A DNA stretch of 64,000 nt from Acipenser ruthenus (GCF_902713425.1 NC_081198.1:21187188-21251187), one strand, 5' to 3'. Positions 49,983-60,880 are shown, counted from the first letter of the stretch. Numbers and translations: made by a program. Notes: generated by a model from the letters alone, not told the origin.

Positions 49983-52747
49983 TGGGGGTCCCAGGAGTAC
50001 GGCACGGTGTTATCAATAGTGCAGAGGCCCAAGGCCCTGAGACAGGTGGCAAAATAGAAACGATTCATGTAACATACCTTCCTGTCCAGGGCCTGGATGT
50101 TCTTGATAGTTTGCGTGAGCCCCTGCACTCGGGTGAGCTGCACAACGTCCGGGACCCCCTTACCTCCCTTCTTGTCGGCTTTACTCAGGGTGGCTCGCTT
50201 TACCCTCTCCATCTTGCTGCCCCAGATAAAGCGGTGGATAATGCGGTCCACCACTTTTTTGGTGGTCCTGTCTGGGGGAAAGATTTTTCCTACATAAGAG
50301 AGGATGGGGAACAGTATAGACTTGGTTATTAATACTCTACCCGTCATTGTTAAGGATCTTGTGCTCCATCCGCCAATCTTTTTACGGACCTGGTTAATGG
50401 CCGCCGTCCAGCTCTGGGCCCCCGAGCTATTGTTCTCGAAAATGAGGCCCAGAATCTTGATTTTGTCCTTTTTGACAGGGTACATGTCCGACAGTTCCCT
50501 ATCTACCTGCCAATTTTTAGACACGTAGACTTCGCTCTTGGACTTATTAATCACTGCCCCGGTCGCCGTGCAGTACTTCTCAAGGATATTACTAATCCGA
50601 GGTACCGACGATGTGTTGGTGCAAATGAGTGACACATCGTCCATATATGCTGTTGTTTTGACCTGGACCCCGTTGGATCCAGGCAGCTGGAAACCAGTTA
50701 TATTGGTATCCCTACGAATTGCCTGCAGGAGGGGTTCAATGCACACGACATATAGCAGTGGGGATAGTGGGCAACCCTGTCTGACCCCTGACTGGATAGA
50801 TATTTTACCAGTCAGGTGCCTGTTCACCAAGACTCGGGTACTAATGTTTGTATATATGGTTTTAACCCACTCCCTAAGTCCAGGAGCGAATTTCATCTGG
50901 TCCATCACTTTGTACATATATTCATGGCTTACCCTATCGAACGCCTTCTCCTGGTCAAGGTTGAACAGGCAGAGGGGATGGTTCCGTTCTCTAGAATAAG
51001 CCAGAATGTCCCTTGTTAACATTAAAATATCCGTGATGGACCTCCCTGGGACGCCACAAGCCTGGTCGGGGCCAATGACCAAAGGGAGGTGTACTTGTAG
51101 CCGGAGCATCAGAGCTTTGGCTAGTATCTTGTAATCCACGCAAAGGAGGCTGATTGGGCGCCAATTCCGTAGATCTTTAACTTCCCCTTTCTTATGAAGG
51201 AGAGTAATTACACTCTCCCGCATAGAAGGGCCCAACCGCTTCTCCCTGTAGACCGCTCTGTAGACCTCCGCTAAATGGACTTTTAGCGTGTCCCAAAAAA
51301 GATGGTAATACTCACCCGGGATGCCATCTGGACCTGGCGTCTTACCGGTGTTCATGGTCTTAACCGCCTGGGTGAGCTCCTCCAGCGTGAGTTCTGGGTC
51401 CTTCTCCTCCTCCTCGTCGTCCCGCACTGAGTCAGGCTCCAACTGGCTCAGGAACCACTCTATCAGGGTGTCATCTGTAGCTTTGATGTTATACAGGTCC
51501 CTATAGAAGTTCTCTACCACTTTTTTCACTCCCTCACTATCCTCTACTATCCTCCCCCTGCTGTCGAGCATGGAGGACATCAAGTGCCGCTTCTCCCTCG
51601 TTTTCTGGAAGAAGAAGCGAGTACACTTTTCGTCTTCCTCCATTTTTTGCACTTTTGCATTGTGCATGACCTTTCGTTGTTCCTCCCTACAAAGCACTGA
51701 AAGATCTAGCTTGGTCTGGGCTATCTCGTCGCTTACAGGGAACCCCCGAAGCTGAAGCAGGCTCAGACGCTGGAGGGCAGCATTCAGGTATTTATATTTG
51801 GCTCTCCTTTCTTTTGCTTTCCTCTTGCCTGCTGCTATGAAATAACCCTTAGTTCTCATTTTGACCATCTCCCACCACTCTATAGGGGAGTTGAATAGGT
51901 CACGCAAAGTGGTCCACTCAACAAGCCTGCTCTTATAGGCTGCAGCTATGGAGGGGTCATCGAGTAAGGAGGTGTTTAATTTCCAGACCCCTGACCCCAT
52001 CTGGGAGGTCTGAGGGACCTGCAATGTTACCTGCAGGAGCCTATGGTCAGAGAAGAAGACGGCCTGGGTGTCTACTGCCGTCTTCGTAAGGGAGCTGGTA
52101 TGCAGGACGAGATCTATACGGGAGAAGGAGGTCCCAGATGAGCTCACCCAGGTAAAGGGAGGCACCAGGTCCTTACCTGCATCACACAGGGAGAAATCAG
52201 ATATTATGGAGGACAAAACTCTACTAGAGCGGTCGTTGCGTGGCCTGCTCCGGTCTACGTCCCTCAGAGCACAATTGAAGTCACCTGACACGATGACGGG
52301 TACGTTCCCCAGCAGGAGTGGACGCAGCTGTGGAAAAAATTGAACTCTTTCGTTTTGGTTAGTGGGTGCGTAGACATTGACCAGTCTGAGGGGAGTGTTG
52401 TTGTATGTCACATCCACGCTCAGAATTCTACCAGGTTCTACCTCCCTGCTGCTGCGGGAGGTAATAAAAGGGTTTTTAAACAGGATACCTACTCCGTCGG
52501 CTCTGGCTATGTTGGAGCCCGACCAGAAGGAGTCCCCCAGGGTCCAACTCTCCTTCAGGTCCCTATAATCATGGCTCGACGAAATACCACACTCCTGCAG
52601 AAAGATGAGATCTGCTTTCAAGTTAGCTAGATAGTTTAGTACATCAAATCTTTTTTGTGTCTCCCTGATGCTCCTGACATTAACAGACACACGTATCAGG
52701 GCCATCAGGGTAGCTAACAAGAAAAGGAGTCGCTGCGTCCACCCCAT
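49964..52747 (-). CDS. A5 ORF2, truncated: endonuclease and reverse transcriptase without the knuckle
   Basis: The frame codes for 927 aa and stops after SWDPHCIIEP because of the G-run deletion. Endonuclease and RT motifs are complete, including QEKAFDR and YMDD, but the C-terminal zinc knuckle is lost. Many residues are private to A5 (RVSVNV, SSHDYRD, SIISDF, VKMRTKG, KYKYLNAALQRL). A product lacking the knuckle is probably inactive in retrotransposition. Confidence 0.85.
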   Translation of the reverse strand: MGWTQRLLFLLATLMALIRVSVNVRSIRETQKRFDVLNYLANLKADLIFLQECGISSSHDYRDLKESWTLGDSFWSGSNIARADGVGILFKNPFITSRSSREVEPGRILSVDVTYNNTPLRLVNVYAPTNQNERVQFFPQLRPLLLGNVPVIVSGDFNCALRDVDRSRPRNDRSSRVLSSIISDFSLCDAGKDLVPPFTWVSSSGTSFSRIDLVLHTSSLTKTAVDTQAVFFSDHRLLQVTLQVPQTSQMGSGVWKLNTSLLDDPSIAAAYKSRLVEWTTLRDLFNSPIEWWEMVKMRTKGYFIAAGKRKAKERRAKYKYLNAALQRLSLLQLRGFPVSDEIAQTKLDLSVLCREEQRKVMHNAKVQKMEEDEKCTRFFFQKTREKRHLMSSMLDSRGRIVEDSEGVKKVVENFYRDLYNIKATDDTLIEWFLSQLEPDSVRDDEEEEKDPELTLEELTQAVKTMNTGKTPGPDGIPGEYYHLFWDTLKVHLAEVYRAVYREKRLGPSMRESVITLLHKKGEVKDLRNWRPISLLCVDYKILAKALMLRLQVHLPLVIGPDQACGVPGRSITDILMLTRDILAYSRERNHPLCLFNLDQEKAFDRVSHEYMYKVMDQMKFAPGLREWVKTIYTNISTRVLVNRHLTGKISIQSGVRQGCPLSPLLYVVCIEPLLQAIRRDTNITGFQLPGSNGVQVKTTAYMDDVSLICTNTSSVPRISNILEKYCTATGAVINKSKSEVYVSKNWQVDRELSDMYPVKKDKIKILGLIFENNSSGAQSWTAAINQVRKKIGGWSTRSLTMTGRVLITKSILFPILSYVGKIFPPDRTTKKVVDRIIHRFIWGSKMERVKRATLSKADKKGGKGVPDVVQLTRVQGLTQTIKNIQALDRKVCYMNRFYFATCLRALGLCTIDNTVPYSWDPHCIIEP

Positions 52748-52919
52748 AGCGACTATGATTGGGAGGTCGGGACACTCTTCCTACTCTTAGCTCTACGCTT
52801 GCTTCGAGGGGGCTTGGGCTTATTTGCAACTCCCATCACCCCTGAGAAGGTACTCACTGCTGCCTCGTCCAAGAAGGCACCATCTTTATATGCACAGTAC
52901 GTGGAGTTGTTTGGGCTAT

Positions 52920-54698
52920 TCAACTCCTTACAAGGTAAGTCTGGTGGAACTTGCTCAGGGCCCCTCGGAACGTGTGGGTCAGCTTTGTCCTGGGGGGGGT
53001 TATGACAGACAGCATTCTTTGGCTGTTACCGTCTGCTGAATTGGAGCTGTTAGCAGACTTCTGGCTTACCGCGTCCAGGGGTATTCCCATGTCCTCCAGT
53101 GCTGTATCTAGGAGGACCTCTAGGGGGCCCCTGGTTTTGCCCATACAAGGGAGGGGGTCAAGGATGCTTTGAAGGGAGGCCCTTCGCTTGAAGAGGGTCA
53201 TTGCTACCGAGGTACTGCTGGTCAGGGAAGGTGTTGACCCCGACCTCTCCCTCGGTGCATTAGTGAACACCTCTTCTGCGAGGTGTGCTAGGGTTTGTGC
53301 CAACGACTGGGAAGGCTGGCTGGGGATGCCCTGGCTGGCTGCTACCTGCCCACTAGACGGCAGTGTAGCCGTCCCACTCGCCTCCGTCTCTGCCTGCGAG
53401 GGCAAGACTGGGGACTTTGTGTGGACATTATCTGGTTTTGGATCTATGGGGGCCACCTGCAACTTGCTGTCTTTGATCTTGATCTTCTTTCTTTTCCCCC
53501 CATCGTCTCTACCCTTTCTTTTCCCCACCCTCTGCTGGTTCATCATTCCCTTCCCCTCCTTTTCACTCTCACTTTCACTGTCGCTTTCGCTTTCCTCCCC
53601 CACGGACTCAATCCTTATGGCGTCATAACGAGAGCCGAGGGGGAGTGCTGGCGCTGAGAGGGCCCTACTCAGGGGGGGGCCGCTGCTGGGTCCGGGCTCC
53701 CTCCCTGCCTCGTGTTCTGTATCAGAGGAGCTACTGGAGGAGCTAGTGGAGTAGCTGTTGTACTCTCTCTCTGGGCTGGGGGAAGGGGTCCTCGTAAAAC
53801 GGGACATGTCTCGGGGGCGGGGGGGTGAGGGGGGTGCTGGTGATGATGGTGGTGCTGGAGTCTGGGTTTTGGATACTGTTGGTGGTGATGTGGACTGATC
53901 TTTGTTATTTGTTCCCTCTTCCTGCTCAGGCCTAGGCTTGTTCGTATTTGCCTTGCTGGCTCTGGCCATGTTGGCATAGGAAGAGGGGCAGTCCTTAAAC
54001 AGGTGCCCCTTCTTTCCACACAAATTGCACTGCCTCTCTTCTCTGCAGTGGCTGGTCTCGTGGGGGGCGCCGCAGTTCCTGCACTTGACTACAGTACATG
54101 CGGCCGCCAGGTGTCCTAATTCCCCACATTTCCTGCAGAGTTTTGGCATCCCATTATAGAATACCAGCCCTCTGTTGGGCCCTAACACTATGGAGTTTGG
54201 AATGTGGCGGACGCCTCCAATGCCCGATGGATCAACATTAAGGCGTACCAGCCACTTTCTGGCTCCTGTCCAAACCCCATCTTCGTCTGTAATTTTCCTC
54301 CCTTCTGATGACACCCTCCCATAGCGGTTAAGCCATGTTGTAATATCATAGTCGCTAACAGCCTCATTGAAAAATTGGACAGTAACAACTTTCATTTCTC
54401 TGTCTGTCAGTGCATCCACACAAAATTCTTTGTATGGAGCGAGATATTTATTCTCCCCCCAAAAGGACCACATTTCTTGTAACTTTTGGGGGTTCCTAAA
54501 ACTGACCTCAAACACTTCCTTAAGCCCTGGCAATTTCACCAAACAATTCAAGTCAGAAGGGGAAAAACCCATACCCCTCTGAAGAATGGTCCGGCTGAAC
54601 TCCAGTCTCGTCAGTCCTGGTTCCGTTTCCTCTTGCTGGGTCCTTGTGAAGCGCACCGCATTGTGCCTCCTAGTCTCCTGGGTTGGCCGGAACGCCAT
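52920..54698 (-). CDS. A5 ORF1: N- and C-parts joined in one frame
   Basis: A 592-aa frame runs from MAFRPTQETRR through the three intact CCHC knuckles (about 184-240) and past MSRFTRTPSPSP at residue 298 into the Ser/Pro/Lys-rich part. It shows that family A ORF1 was once a single protein. It leaves frame near its end at an eight-C run near 52994, where nine would give the usual C-terminus of a protein of about 648 aa. Confidence 0.88.
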   Translation of the reverse strand: MAFRPTQETRRHNAVRFTRTQQEETEPGLTRLEFSRTILQRGMGFSPSDLNCLVKLPGLKEVFEVSFRNPQKLQEMWSFWGENKYLAPYKEFCVDALTDREMKVVTVQFFNEAVSDYDITTWLNRYGRVSSEGRKITDEDGVWTGARKWLVRLNVDPSGIGGVRHIPNSIVLGPNRGLVFYNGMPKLCRKCGELGHLAAACTVVKCRNCGAPHETSHCREERQCNLCGKKGHLFKDCPSSYANMARASKANTNKPRPEQEEGTNNKDQSTSPPTVSKTQTPAPPSSPAPPSPPRPRDMSRFTRTPSPSPEREYNSYSTSSSSSSSDTEHEAGREPGPSSGPPLSRALSAPALPLGSRYDAIRIESVGEESESDSESESEKEGKGMMNQQRVGKRKGRDDGGKRKKIKIKDSKLQVAPIDPKPDNVHTKSPVLPSQAETEASGTATLPSSGQVAASQGIPSQPSQSLAQTLAHLAEEVFTNAPRERSGSTPSLTSSTSVAMTLFKRRASLQSILDPLPCMGKTRGPLEVLLDTALEDMGIPLDAVSQKSANSSNSADGNSQRMLSVITPPRTKLTHTFRGALSKFHQTYLVRS

Positions 54699-55428
54699 CC
54701 TTCAGCTGGCTCCTCCGATTGGGGTGGGAGAAGCCTCTGGACGTCCGGGTTGTCTCTCTCTACGGAAAAGAAACAACGTAAGCAGCAAATCTGGGCAGTT
54801 GAAGGAACTATTACTTTAGTCCCTGAGGAGATGGTCGCCTCGCAAGAGGGACCCCCTCCCCAGGTGAACGGTGTCCTTCCCTGGCGGAGTAGGGGGCGCT
54901 GCTTGGCACCGAGACCACGTAGGAAGAATCGTGGCTGTGACGCCTCCTCGGGGTCCGGGGCCGCCCTCTGCTCCTCCCAGATGGCGCCCTCTGCTGGGCG
55001 CCTGCTGCTCTCTCGGTCTGGATCTCGATTACAATCAAGGGCTGGGGATGAGGTCGTCTAGGTCATCAAAGGGTCCTCAAAGGTCGTCTGGATGGTAGGT
55101 CCTCCTTCTCTCTAACTCCAGGAACGTCTGGAAAAGCCTGAAAAAGAAAAAAACTGGAAACGCCTGAAAAAGAAAAAACTGCTCTCAACAGTCAACAAAA
55201 TCTTGAAAGACCCTCGGCCTGGATTGGGCAAGCCAAAACCAGACTGAGCATTAGTCTTCCAAAAAGTTGCCGAGCTGATGAAAGCCAGTCAAAAATAAAA
55301 AAAAATTCTGTTCCTCCTCACCCGAACAAACCTCTCACAGACCCTCGGAGGGAGCGGGCAATGCCACTACCCTCTAAGCCTTAGTCTTAGAAAGATCTAT
55401 TCGAACTGAAGAGAAACCAGAGTATATG
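54699..55428 (-). repeat. A5 5' UTR with tandem repeats
   Basis: Same layout as in A1, but slightly shorter and diverged in the 26-bp doublet (near 55134-55180). The 140-bp-period units begin at about 55208 and 55338. No gene is seen here. Confidence 0.68.
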
Positions 55429-55742
55429 GCTGGCTAAGAAGGACCTGGCATAGGGACATGTTCCACCACACTTGTCTGGTTAGCTGCATGCTCCCAGGAA
55501 ACAACCTGCTGCTGTCTACATCATCACCACATGTGAATAAAAGAAAGAAAGACAGCAAGAAAGAAAGAGAGAAAGAAAGAGAGAAAGAGAGAAAGAAAGA
55601 GAGAAAGAAAGAGAGAAAGAAAAAAAAAAGAAGTAAAACGGCGGGAAAACTTGCATCAACACTGGCACTCTCCCTCCAGCAGGGGTAGACAAAATGCTCA
55701 CAGGAGAGATCCAGATCTGACTTTGACCAACGTTAGAGAAAG

Positions 55743-55930
55743 GTGTGCACCGTTCCCGGAGGTACTGCAATACCGGGCCGATGCGTGGAGTGGACGGAGC
55801 AAGCCCCTGTTCCATCTCCCGATTCCAAAAATCAATTTAATATATGGTCCCCTGATAGGGGACGTATCAGATATTAAACTGATAAGAACAGATACTACAC
55901 TTGATCTTAGCCAAAAGGCCGAGAAGCGAT
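55743..55930 (-). ncRNA. RNU2: U2 snRNA gene, block III copy 1
   Basis: Full-length U2 with intact branch-site hexamer, Sm site and stems. It is the first gene after A5 and has a full promoter on its right. Confidence 0.95.
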
Positions 55931-56528
55931 GGCGACTTGGCCCTTGCCCGGGGCCCCCCAGCCCGGACGGCACAGGGGGATTCAAAGGTGGGTGCAAAAT
56001 TCCAAGCACAAGCAGACCCCCAAAAAACGGGCTGCTGCTTCCAGAGGGGAAATGTGCAATTTAAGCAGGAGAAAACAAAACAAAGCAAAAACACACACAT
56101 AACACCAAAAACAAAACATAAACTGGCGGAGTGCGTCTTACAAATAGTCATGCCAAGCTGCAATGCTGTGCAAGGTGCCTTGGGTAACTACAACTGTGCC
56201 TCGCTGGCTGGCTGGCTTGCTAAGAAGGTCCTGGCATAGGGACATGTTCCACCACACTTGTCTGGTTAGCTGCATGCTCCCAGGAAACAACCTGCTGCTG
56301 TCTACATCATCACCACATGTGAATAAAAGAAAGAAAGACAGCAAGAAAGAGAGAAAGAAAGAGAGAAAGAGAGAAAGAAAGAGAGAAAGAAAGAAAGAGA
56401 GAAAGAAAAAAAAAAGAAGTAAAATGGCGGGAAAACTTGCATCAACACTGGCACTCTCCCTCCAGCAGGGGTAGACAAAATGCTCACAGGAGAGATCCAG
56501 ATCTGACTTTGACCAACGTTAGAGAAAG

Positions 56529-56716
56529 GTGTGCACCGTTCCCGGAGGTACTGCAATACCGGGCCGATGCGTGGAGTGGACGGAGCAAGCCCCTGTTCCA
56601 TCTCCCGATTCCAAAAATCAATTTAATATATGGTCCCCTGATAGGGGACGTATCAGATATTAAACTGATAAGAACAGATACTACACTTGATCTTAGCCAA
56701 AAGGCCGAGAAGCGAT
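56529..56716 (-). ncRNA. RNU2: U2 snRNA gene, block III copy 2
   Basis: Full-length U2 with no change noticed. Next to the PSE-like box its promoter has GG to TT (CACAGGTTGATT), shared only with the next gene. Confidence 0.95.
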
Positions 56717-57314
56717 GGCGACTTGGCCCTTGCCCGGGGCCCCCCAGCCCGGACGGCACAGGTTGATTCAAAGGTGGGTGCAAAATTTCAAGCACAAGCA
56801 GACCCCCAAAAAACGGGCTGCTGCTTCCAGAGGGGAAATGTGCAATTTAAGCAGGAGGAAACAAAACAAAGCAAAAACACACACATAACACCAAAAACAA
56901 AACATAAACTGGCGGAGTGCGTCTTACAAATAGTCATGCCAAGCTGCTATGCTGTGCAAGGTGCCTTGTGTAACTACAACTGTGCCTCGCTGGCTGGCTG
57001 GCTTGCTAAGAAGGTCCTGGCATAGGGACATGTTCCACCACACTTGTCTGGTTAGCTGCATGCTCCCAGGAAACAACCTGCTGCTGTCTACATCATCACC
57101 ACATGTGAATAAAAGAAAGAAAGACAGCAAGAAAGAGAGAAAGAAAGAGAGAAAGAGAGAAAGAAAGAGAGATAGAAAGAAAGAGAGAAAGAAAAAAAAA
57201 AGAAGTAAAACGGCGGGAAAACTTGCATCAACACTGGCACTCTCCCTCCAGCAGGGGTAGACAAAATGCTCACAGGAGAGATCCAGATCTGACTTTGACC
57301 AACGTTAGAGAAAG

Positions 57315-57502
57315 GTGTGCACCGTTCCCGGAGGTACTGCAATACCGGGCCGATGCGTGGAGTGGACGGAGCAAGCCCCTGTTCCATCTCCCGATTCCAA
57401 AAATCAATTTAATATATGGTCCCCTGATAGGGGACGTATCAGATATTATACTGATAAGAACAGATACTACACTTGATCTTAGCCAAAAGGCCGAGAAGCG
57501 AT
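57315..57502 (-). ncRNA. RNU2: U2 snRNA gene, block III copy 3
   Basis: Full-length U2 with T54 to A in the loop region of stem IIa. It shares the CACAGGTTGATT promoter change with its left neighbour. Confidence 0.94.
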
Positions 57503-58104
57503 GGCGACTTGGCCCTTGCCCGGGGCCCCCCAGCCCGGACGGCACAGGTTGATTCAAAGGTGGGTGCAAAATTTCAAGCACAAGCAGACCCCCAAAAAAC
57601 GGGCTGCTGCTTCCAGAGGGGAAATGTGCAATTTAAGCAGGAGAAAACAAAACAAAGCAAAAACACACACATAACACCAAAAACAAAACATAAACTGGCG
57701 GAGTGCGTCTTACAAATAGTCATGCCAAGCTGCTATGCTGTGCAAGGTGCCTTGGGTAACTACAACTGTGCCTCGCTGGCTGGCTGGCTTGCTAAGAAGG
57801 TCCTGGCATAGGGACATGTTCCACCACACTTGTCTGGTTAGCTGCATGCTCCCAGGAAACAACCTGCTGCTGTCTACATCATCACCACATGTGAATAAAA
57901 GAAAGAAAGACAGCAAGAAAGAAAGAGAGAAAGAAAGAGAGAAAGAGAGAAAGAAAGAGAGAAAGAAAGAAAGAGAGAAAGAAAAAAAAAAGAAGTAAAA
58001 CGGCGGGAAAACTTGCATCAACACTGGCACTCTCCCTCCAGCAGGGGTAGACAAAATGCTCACAGGAGAGATCCAGATCTGACTTTGACCAACGTTAGAG
58101 AAAG

Positions 58105-58292
58105 GTGTGCACCGTTCCCGGAGGTACTGCAATACCGGGCCGATGCGTGGAGTGGACGGAGCAAGCCCCTGTTCCATCTCCCGATTCCAAAAATCAATTT
58201 AATATATGGTCCCCTGATAGGGGACGTATCAGATATTAAACTGATAAGAACAGATACTACACTTGATCTTAGCCAAAAGGCCGAGAAGCGAT
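58105..58292 (-). ncRNA. RNU2: U2 snRNA gene, block III copy 4
   Basis: Full-length U2 of consensus sequence with normal promoter and 3' box. Confidence 0.95.
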
Positions 58293-58894
58293 GGCGACTT
58301 GGCCCTTGCCCGGGGCCCCCCAGCCCGGACGGCACAGGGGGATTCAAAGGTGGGTGCAAAATTCCAAGCACAAGCAGACCCCCAAAAAACGGGCTGCTGC
58401 TTCCAGAGGGGAAATGTGCAATTTAAGCAGGAGAAAACAAAACAAAGCAAAAACACACACATAACACCAAAAACAAAACATAAACTGGCGGAGTGCGTCT
58501 TACAAATAGTCATGCCAAGCTGCTATGCTGTGCAAGGTGCCTTGGGTAACTACAACTGTGCCTCGCTGGCTGGCTGGCTTGCTAAGAAGGTCCTGGCATA
58601 GGGACATGTTCCACCACACTTGTCTGGTTAGCTGCATGCTCCCAGGAAACAACCTGCTGCTGTCTACATCATCACCACATGTGAATAAAAGAAAGAAAGA
58701 CAGCAAGAAAGAAAGAGAGAAAGAAAGAGAGAAAGAGAGAAAGAAAGAGAGAAAGAAAGAAAGAGAGAAAGAAAAAAAAAAGAAGTAAAACGGCGGGAAA
58801 ACTTGCATCAACACTGGCACTCTCCCTCCAGCAGGGGTAGACAAAATGCTCACAGGAGAGATCCAGATCTGACTTTGACCAACGTTAGAGAAAG

Positions 58895-59082
58895 GTGTGC
58901 ACCGTTCCCGGAGGTACTGCAATACCGGGCCGATGCGTGGAGTGGACGGAGCAAGCCCCTGTTCCATCTCCCGATTCCAAAAATCAATTTAATATATGGT
59001 CCCCTGATAGGGGACGTATCAGATATTAAACTGATAAGAACAGATACTACACTTGATCTTAGCCAAAAGGCCGAGAAGCGAT
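58895..59082 (-). ncRNA. RNU2: U2 snRNA gene, block III copy 5
   Basis: Full-length U2 of consensus sequence. A private change lies only in the A/C-rich spacer (GAGAAAATAAAAC near 59221). Confidence 0.95.
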
Positions 59083-59333
59083 GGCGACTTGGCCCTTGCC
59101 CGGGGCCCCCCAGCCCGGACGGCACAGGGGGATTCAAAGGTGGGTGCAAAATTCCAAGCACAAGCAGACCCCCAAAAAACGGGCTGCTGCTTCCAGAGGG
59201 GAAATGTGCAATTTAAGCAGGAGAAAATAAAACAAAGCAAAAACACACACATAACACCAAAAACAAAACATAAACTGGCGGAGTGCGTCTTACAAATAGT
59301 CATGCCAAGCTGCTATGCTGTGCAAGGTGCCTT

Positions 59334-59352
59334 GGGTAACTACAACTGTGCC
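59334..59352 (-). promoter_or_regulatory. Candidate distal element (ZNF143/STAF-like), U2 gene at 58895
   Basis: The minus strand reads GGCACAGTTGTAGTTACCC at about -252 to -270. Its TTGTAGT core matches the ZNF143 (STAF) site GGGAATTGTAGT, and the distance fits the distal sequence element of vertebrate snRNA genes. No perfect octamer ATTTGCAT was found. The motif is present in every full spacer except the one at 60645-61210. Confidence 0.5.
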
Positions 59353-59667
59353 TCGCTGGCTGGCTGGCTTGCTAAGAAGGTCCTGGCATAGGGACATGTT
59401 CCACCACACTTGTCTGGTTAGCTGCATGCTCCCAGGAAACAACCTGCTGCTGTCTACATCATCACCACATGTGAATAAAAGAAAGAAAGACAGCAAGAAA
59501 GAAAGAGAGAAAGAAAGAGAGAAAGAGAGAAAGAAAGAGAGAAAGAAAAAAAAAGAAGTAAAACAGCGGGAAAACTTGCATCAACACTGGCACTCTCCCT
59601 CCAGCAGGGGTAGACAAAATGCTCACAGGAGAGATCCAGATCTGACTTTGACCAACGTTAGAGAAAG

Positions 59668-59855
59668 GTGTGCACCGTTCCCGGAGGTACTGCAATACCG
59701 GGCCGATGCGTGGAGTGGACGGAGCAAGCCCCTGTTCCATCTCCCGATTCCAAAAATCAATTTAATATATGGTCCCCTGATAGGGGACGTATCAGATATT
59801 AAACTGATAAGAACAGATACTACACTTGATCTTAGCCAAAAGGCCGAGAAGCGAT
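59668..59855 (-). ncRNA. RNU2: U2 snRNA gene, block III copy 6
   Basis: Full-length U2 with intact motifs. Its GC-rich upstream stretch has one C to A change (GGGGCACCCCAG). Confidence 0.95.
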
Positions 59856-60456
59856 GGCGACTTGGCCCTTGCCCGGGGCACCCCAGCCCGGACGGCACAG
59901 GGGGATTCAAAGGTGGGTGCAAAATTCCAAGCACAAGCAGACCCCCAAAAAACGGGCTGCTGCTTCCAGAGGGGAAATGTGCAATTTAAGCAGGAGAAAA
60001 CAAAACAAAGCAAAAACACACACATAACACCAAAAACAAAACATAAACTGGCGGAGTGCGTCTTACAAATAGTCATGCCAAGCTGCTATGCTGTGCAAGG
60101 CGCCTTGGGTAACTACAACTGTGCCTCGCTGGCTGGCTGGCTTGCTAAGAAGGTCCTGGCATAGGGACATGTTCCACCACACTTGTCTGGTTAGCTGCAT
60201 GCTCCCAGGAAACAACCTGCTGCTGTCTACATCATCACCACATGTGAATAAAAGAAAGAAAGACAGCAAGAAAGAAAGAGAGAAAGAAAGAGAGAAAGAG
60301 AGAAAGAAAGAGAGAAAGAAAGAAAGAGAGAAAGAAAAAAAAAGAAGTAAAACGGCGGGAAAACTTGCATCAACACTGGCACTCTCCCTCCAGCAGGGGT
60401 AGACAAAATGCTCACAGGAGAGATCCAGATCTGACTTTGACCAACGTTAGAGAAAG

Positions 60457-60644
60457 GTGTGCACCGTTCCCGGAGGTACTGCAATACTGGGCCGATGCGT
60501 GGAGTGGACGGAGCAAGCCCCTGTTCCATCTCCCGATTCCAAAAATCAATTTAATATATGGTCCCCTGATAGGGGACGTATCAGATATTAAACTGATAAG
60601 AACAGATACTACACTTGATCTTAGCCAAAAGGCCGAGAAGCGAT
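60457..60644 (-). ncRNA. RNU2: U2 snRNA gene, block III copy 7 (promoter deletion)
   Basis: Full-length U2 with G157 to A in stem IV. Its upstream spacer lacks 36 bp at about 60873, which removes the candidate distal element. The PSE-like box is present. The gene may be less active; that is inference. Confidence 0.93.
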
Positions 60645-60865
60645 GGCGACTTGGCCCTTGCCCGGGGCCCCCCAGCCCGGACGGCACAGGGGGATTCAAA
60701 GGTGGGTGCAAAATTTCAAGCACAAGCAGACCCCAAAAAAACGGGCTGCTGCTTCCAGAGGGGAAATGTGCAATTTAAGCAGGAGGAAACAAAACAAAGC
60801 AAAAACACACACATAACACCAAAAACAAAACATAAACTGGCGGAGTGCGTCTTACAAATAGTCAT

Positions 60866-60880
60866 GCCAAGCTGTGCCTC
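60866..60880 (-). promoter_or_regulatory. 36-bp deletion in the distal promoter of U2 copy 7
   Basis: Plus strand GCCAAGCTGTGCCTC joins what are elsewhere two sites 36 bp apart, at a repeated CTG. The lost part contains TAACTACAACTG, the candidate ZNF143 site, at about -229 relative to the U2 start. Confidence 0.7.

Larger units (their letters stand above)
26118..49985. repeat. Superunit II of the large tandem duplication (approximate ends)
   Basis: The second copy, with A3, B2, three U2 genes, A4, one U2 gene and the 3' end of A5. Likeness to A3 ends between about 49985 and 50600 inside A5. It is shorter than superunit I, mainly by one U2 dimer. Confidence 0.85.
48669..55428 (-). mobile_element. 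Family A non-LTR retrotransposon, copy A5 (mosaic)
   Basis: The 3' part up to about 49980 is nearly identical to A3. From there to the 5' end A5 has many private changes and a mix of A1/A3-like and A2/A4-like sites. A5 thus looks like a recombinant, and the second superunit ends inside it. It has the shared 5' spacer junction, and its ORF1 frame is the longest of the five copies. Confidence 0.9.
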
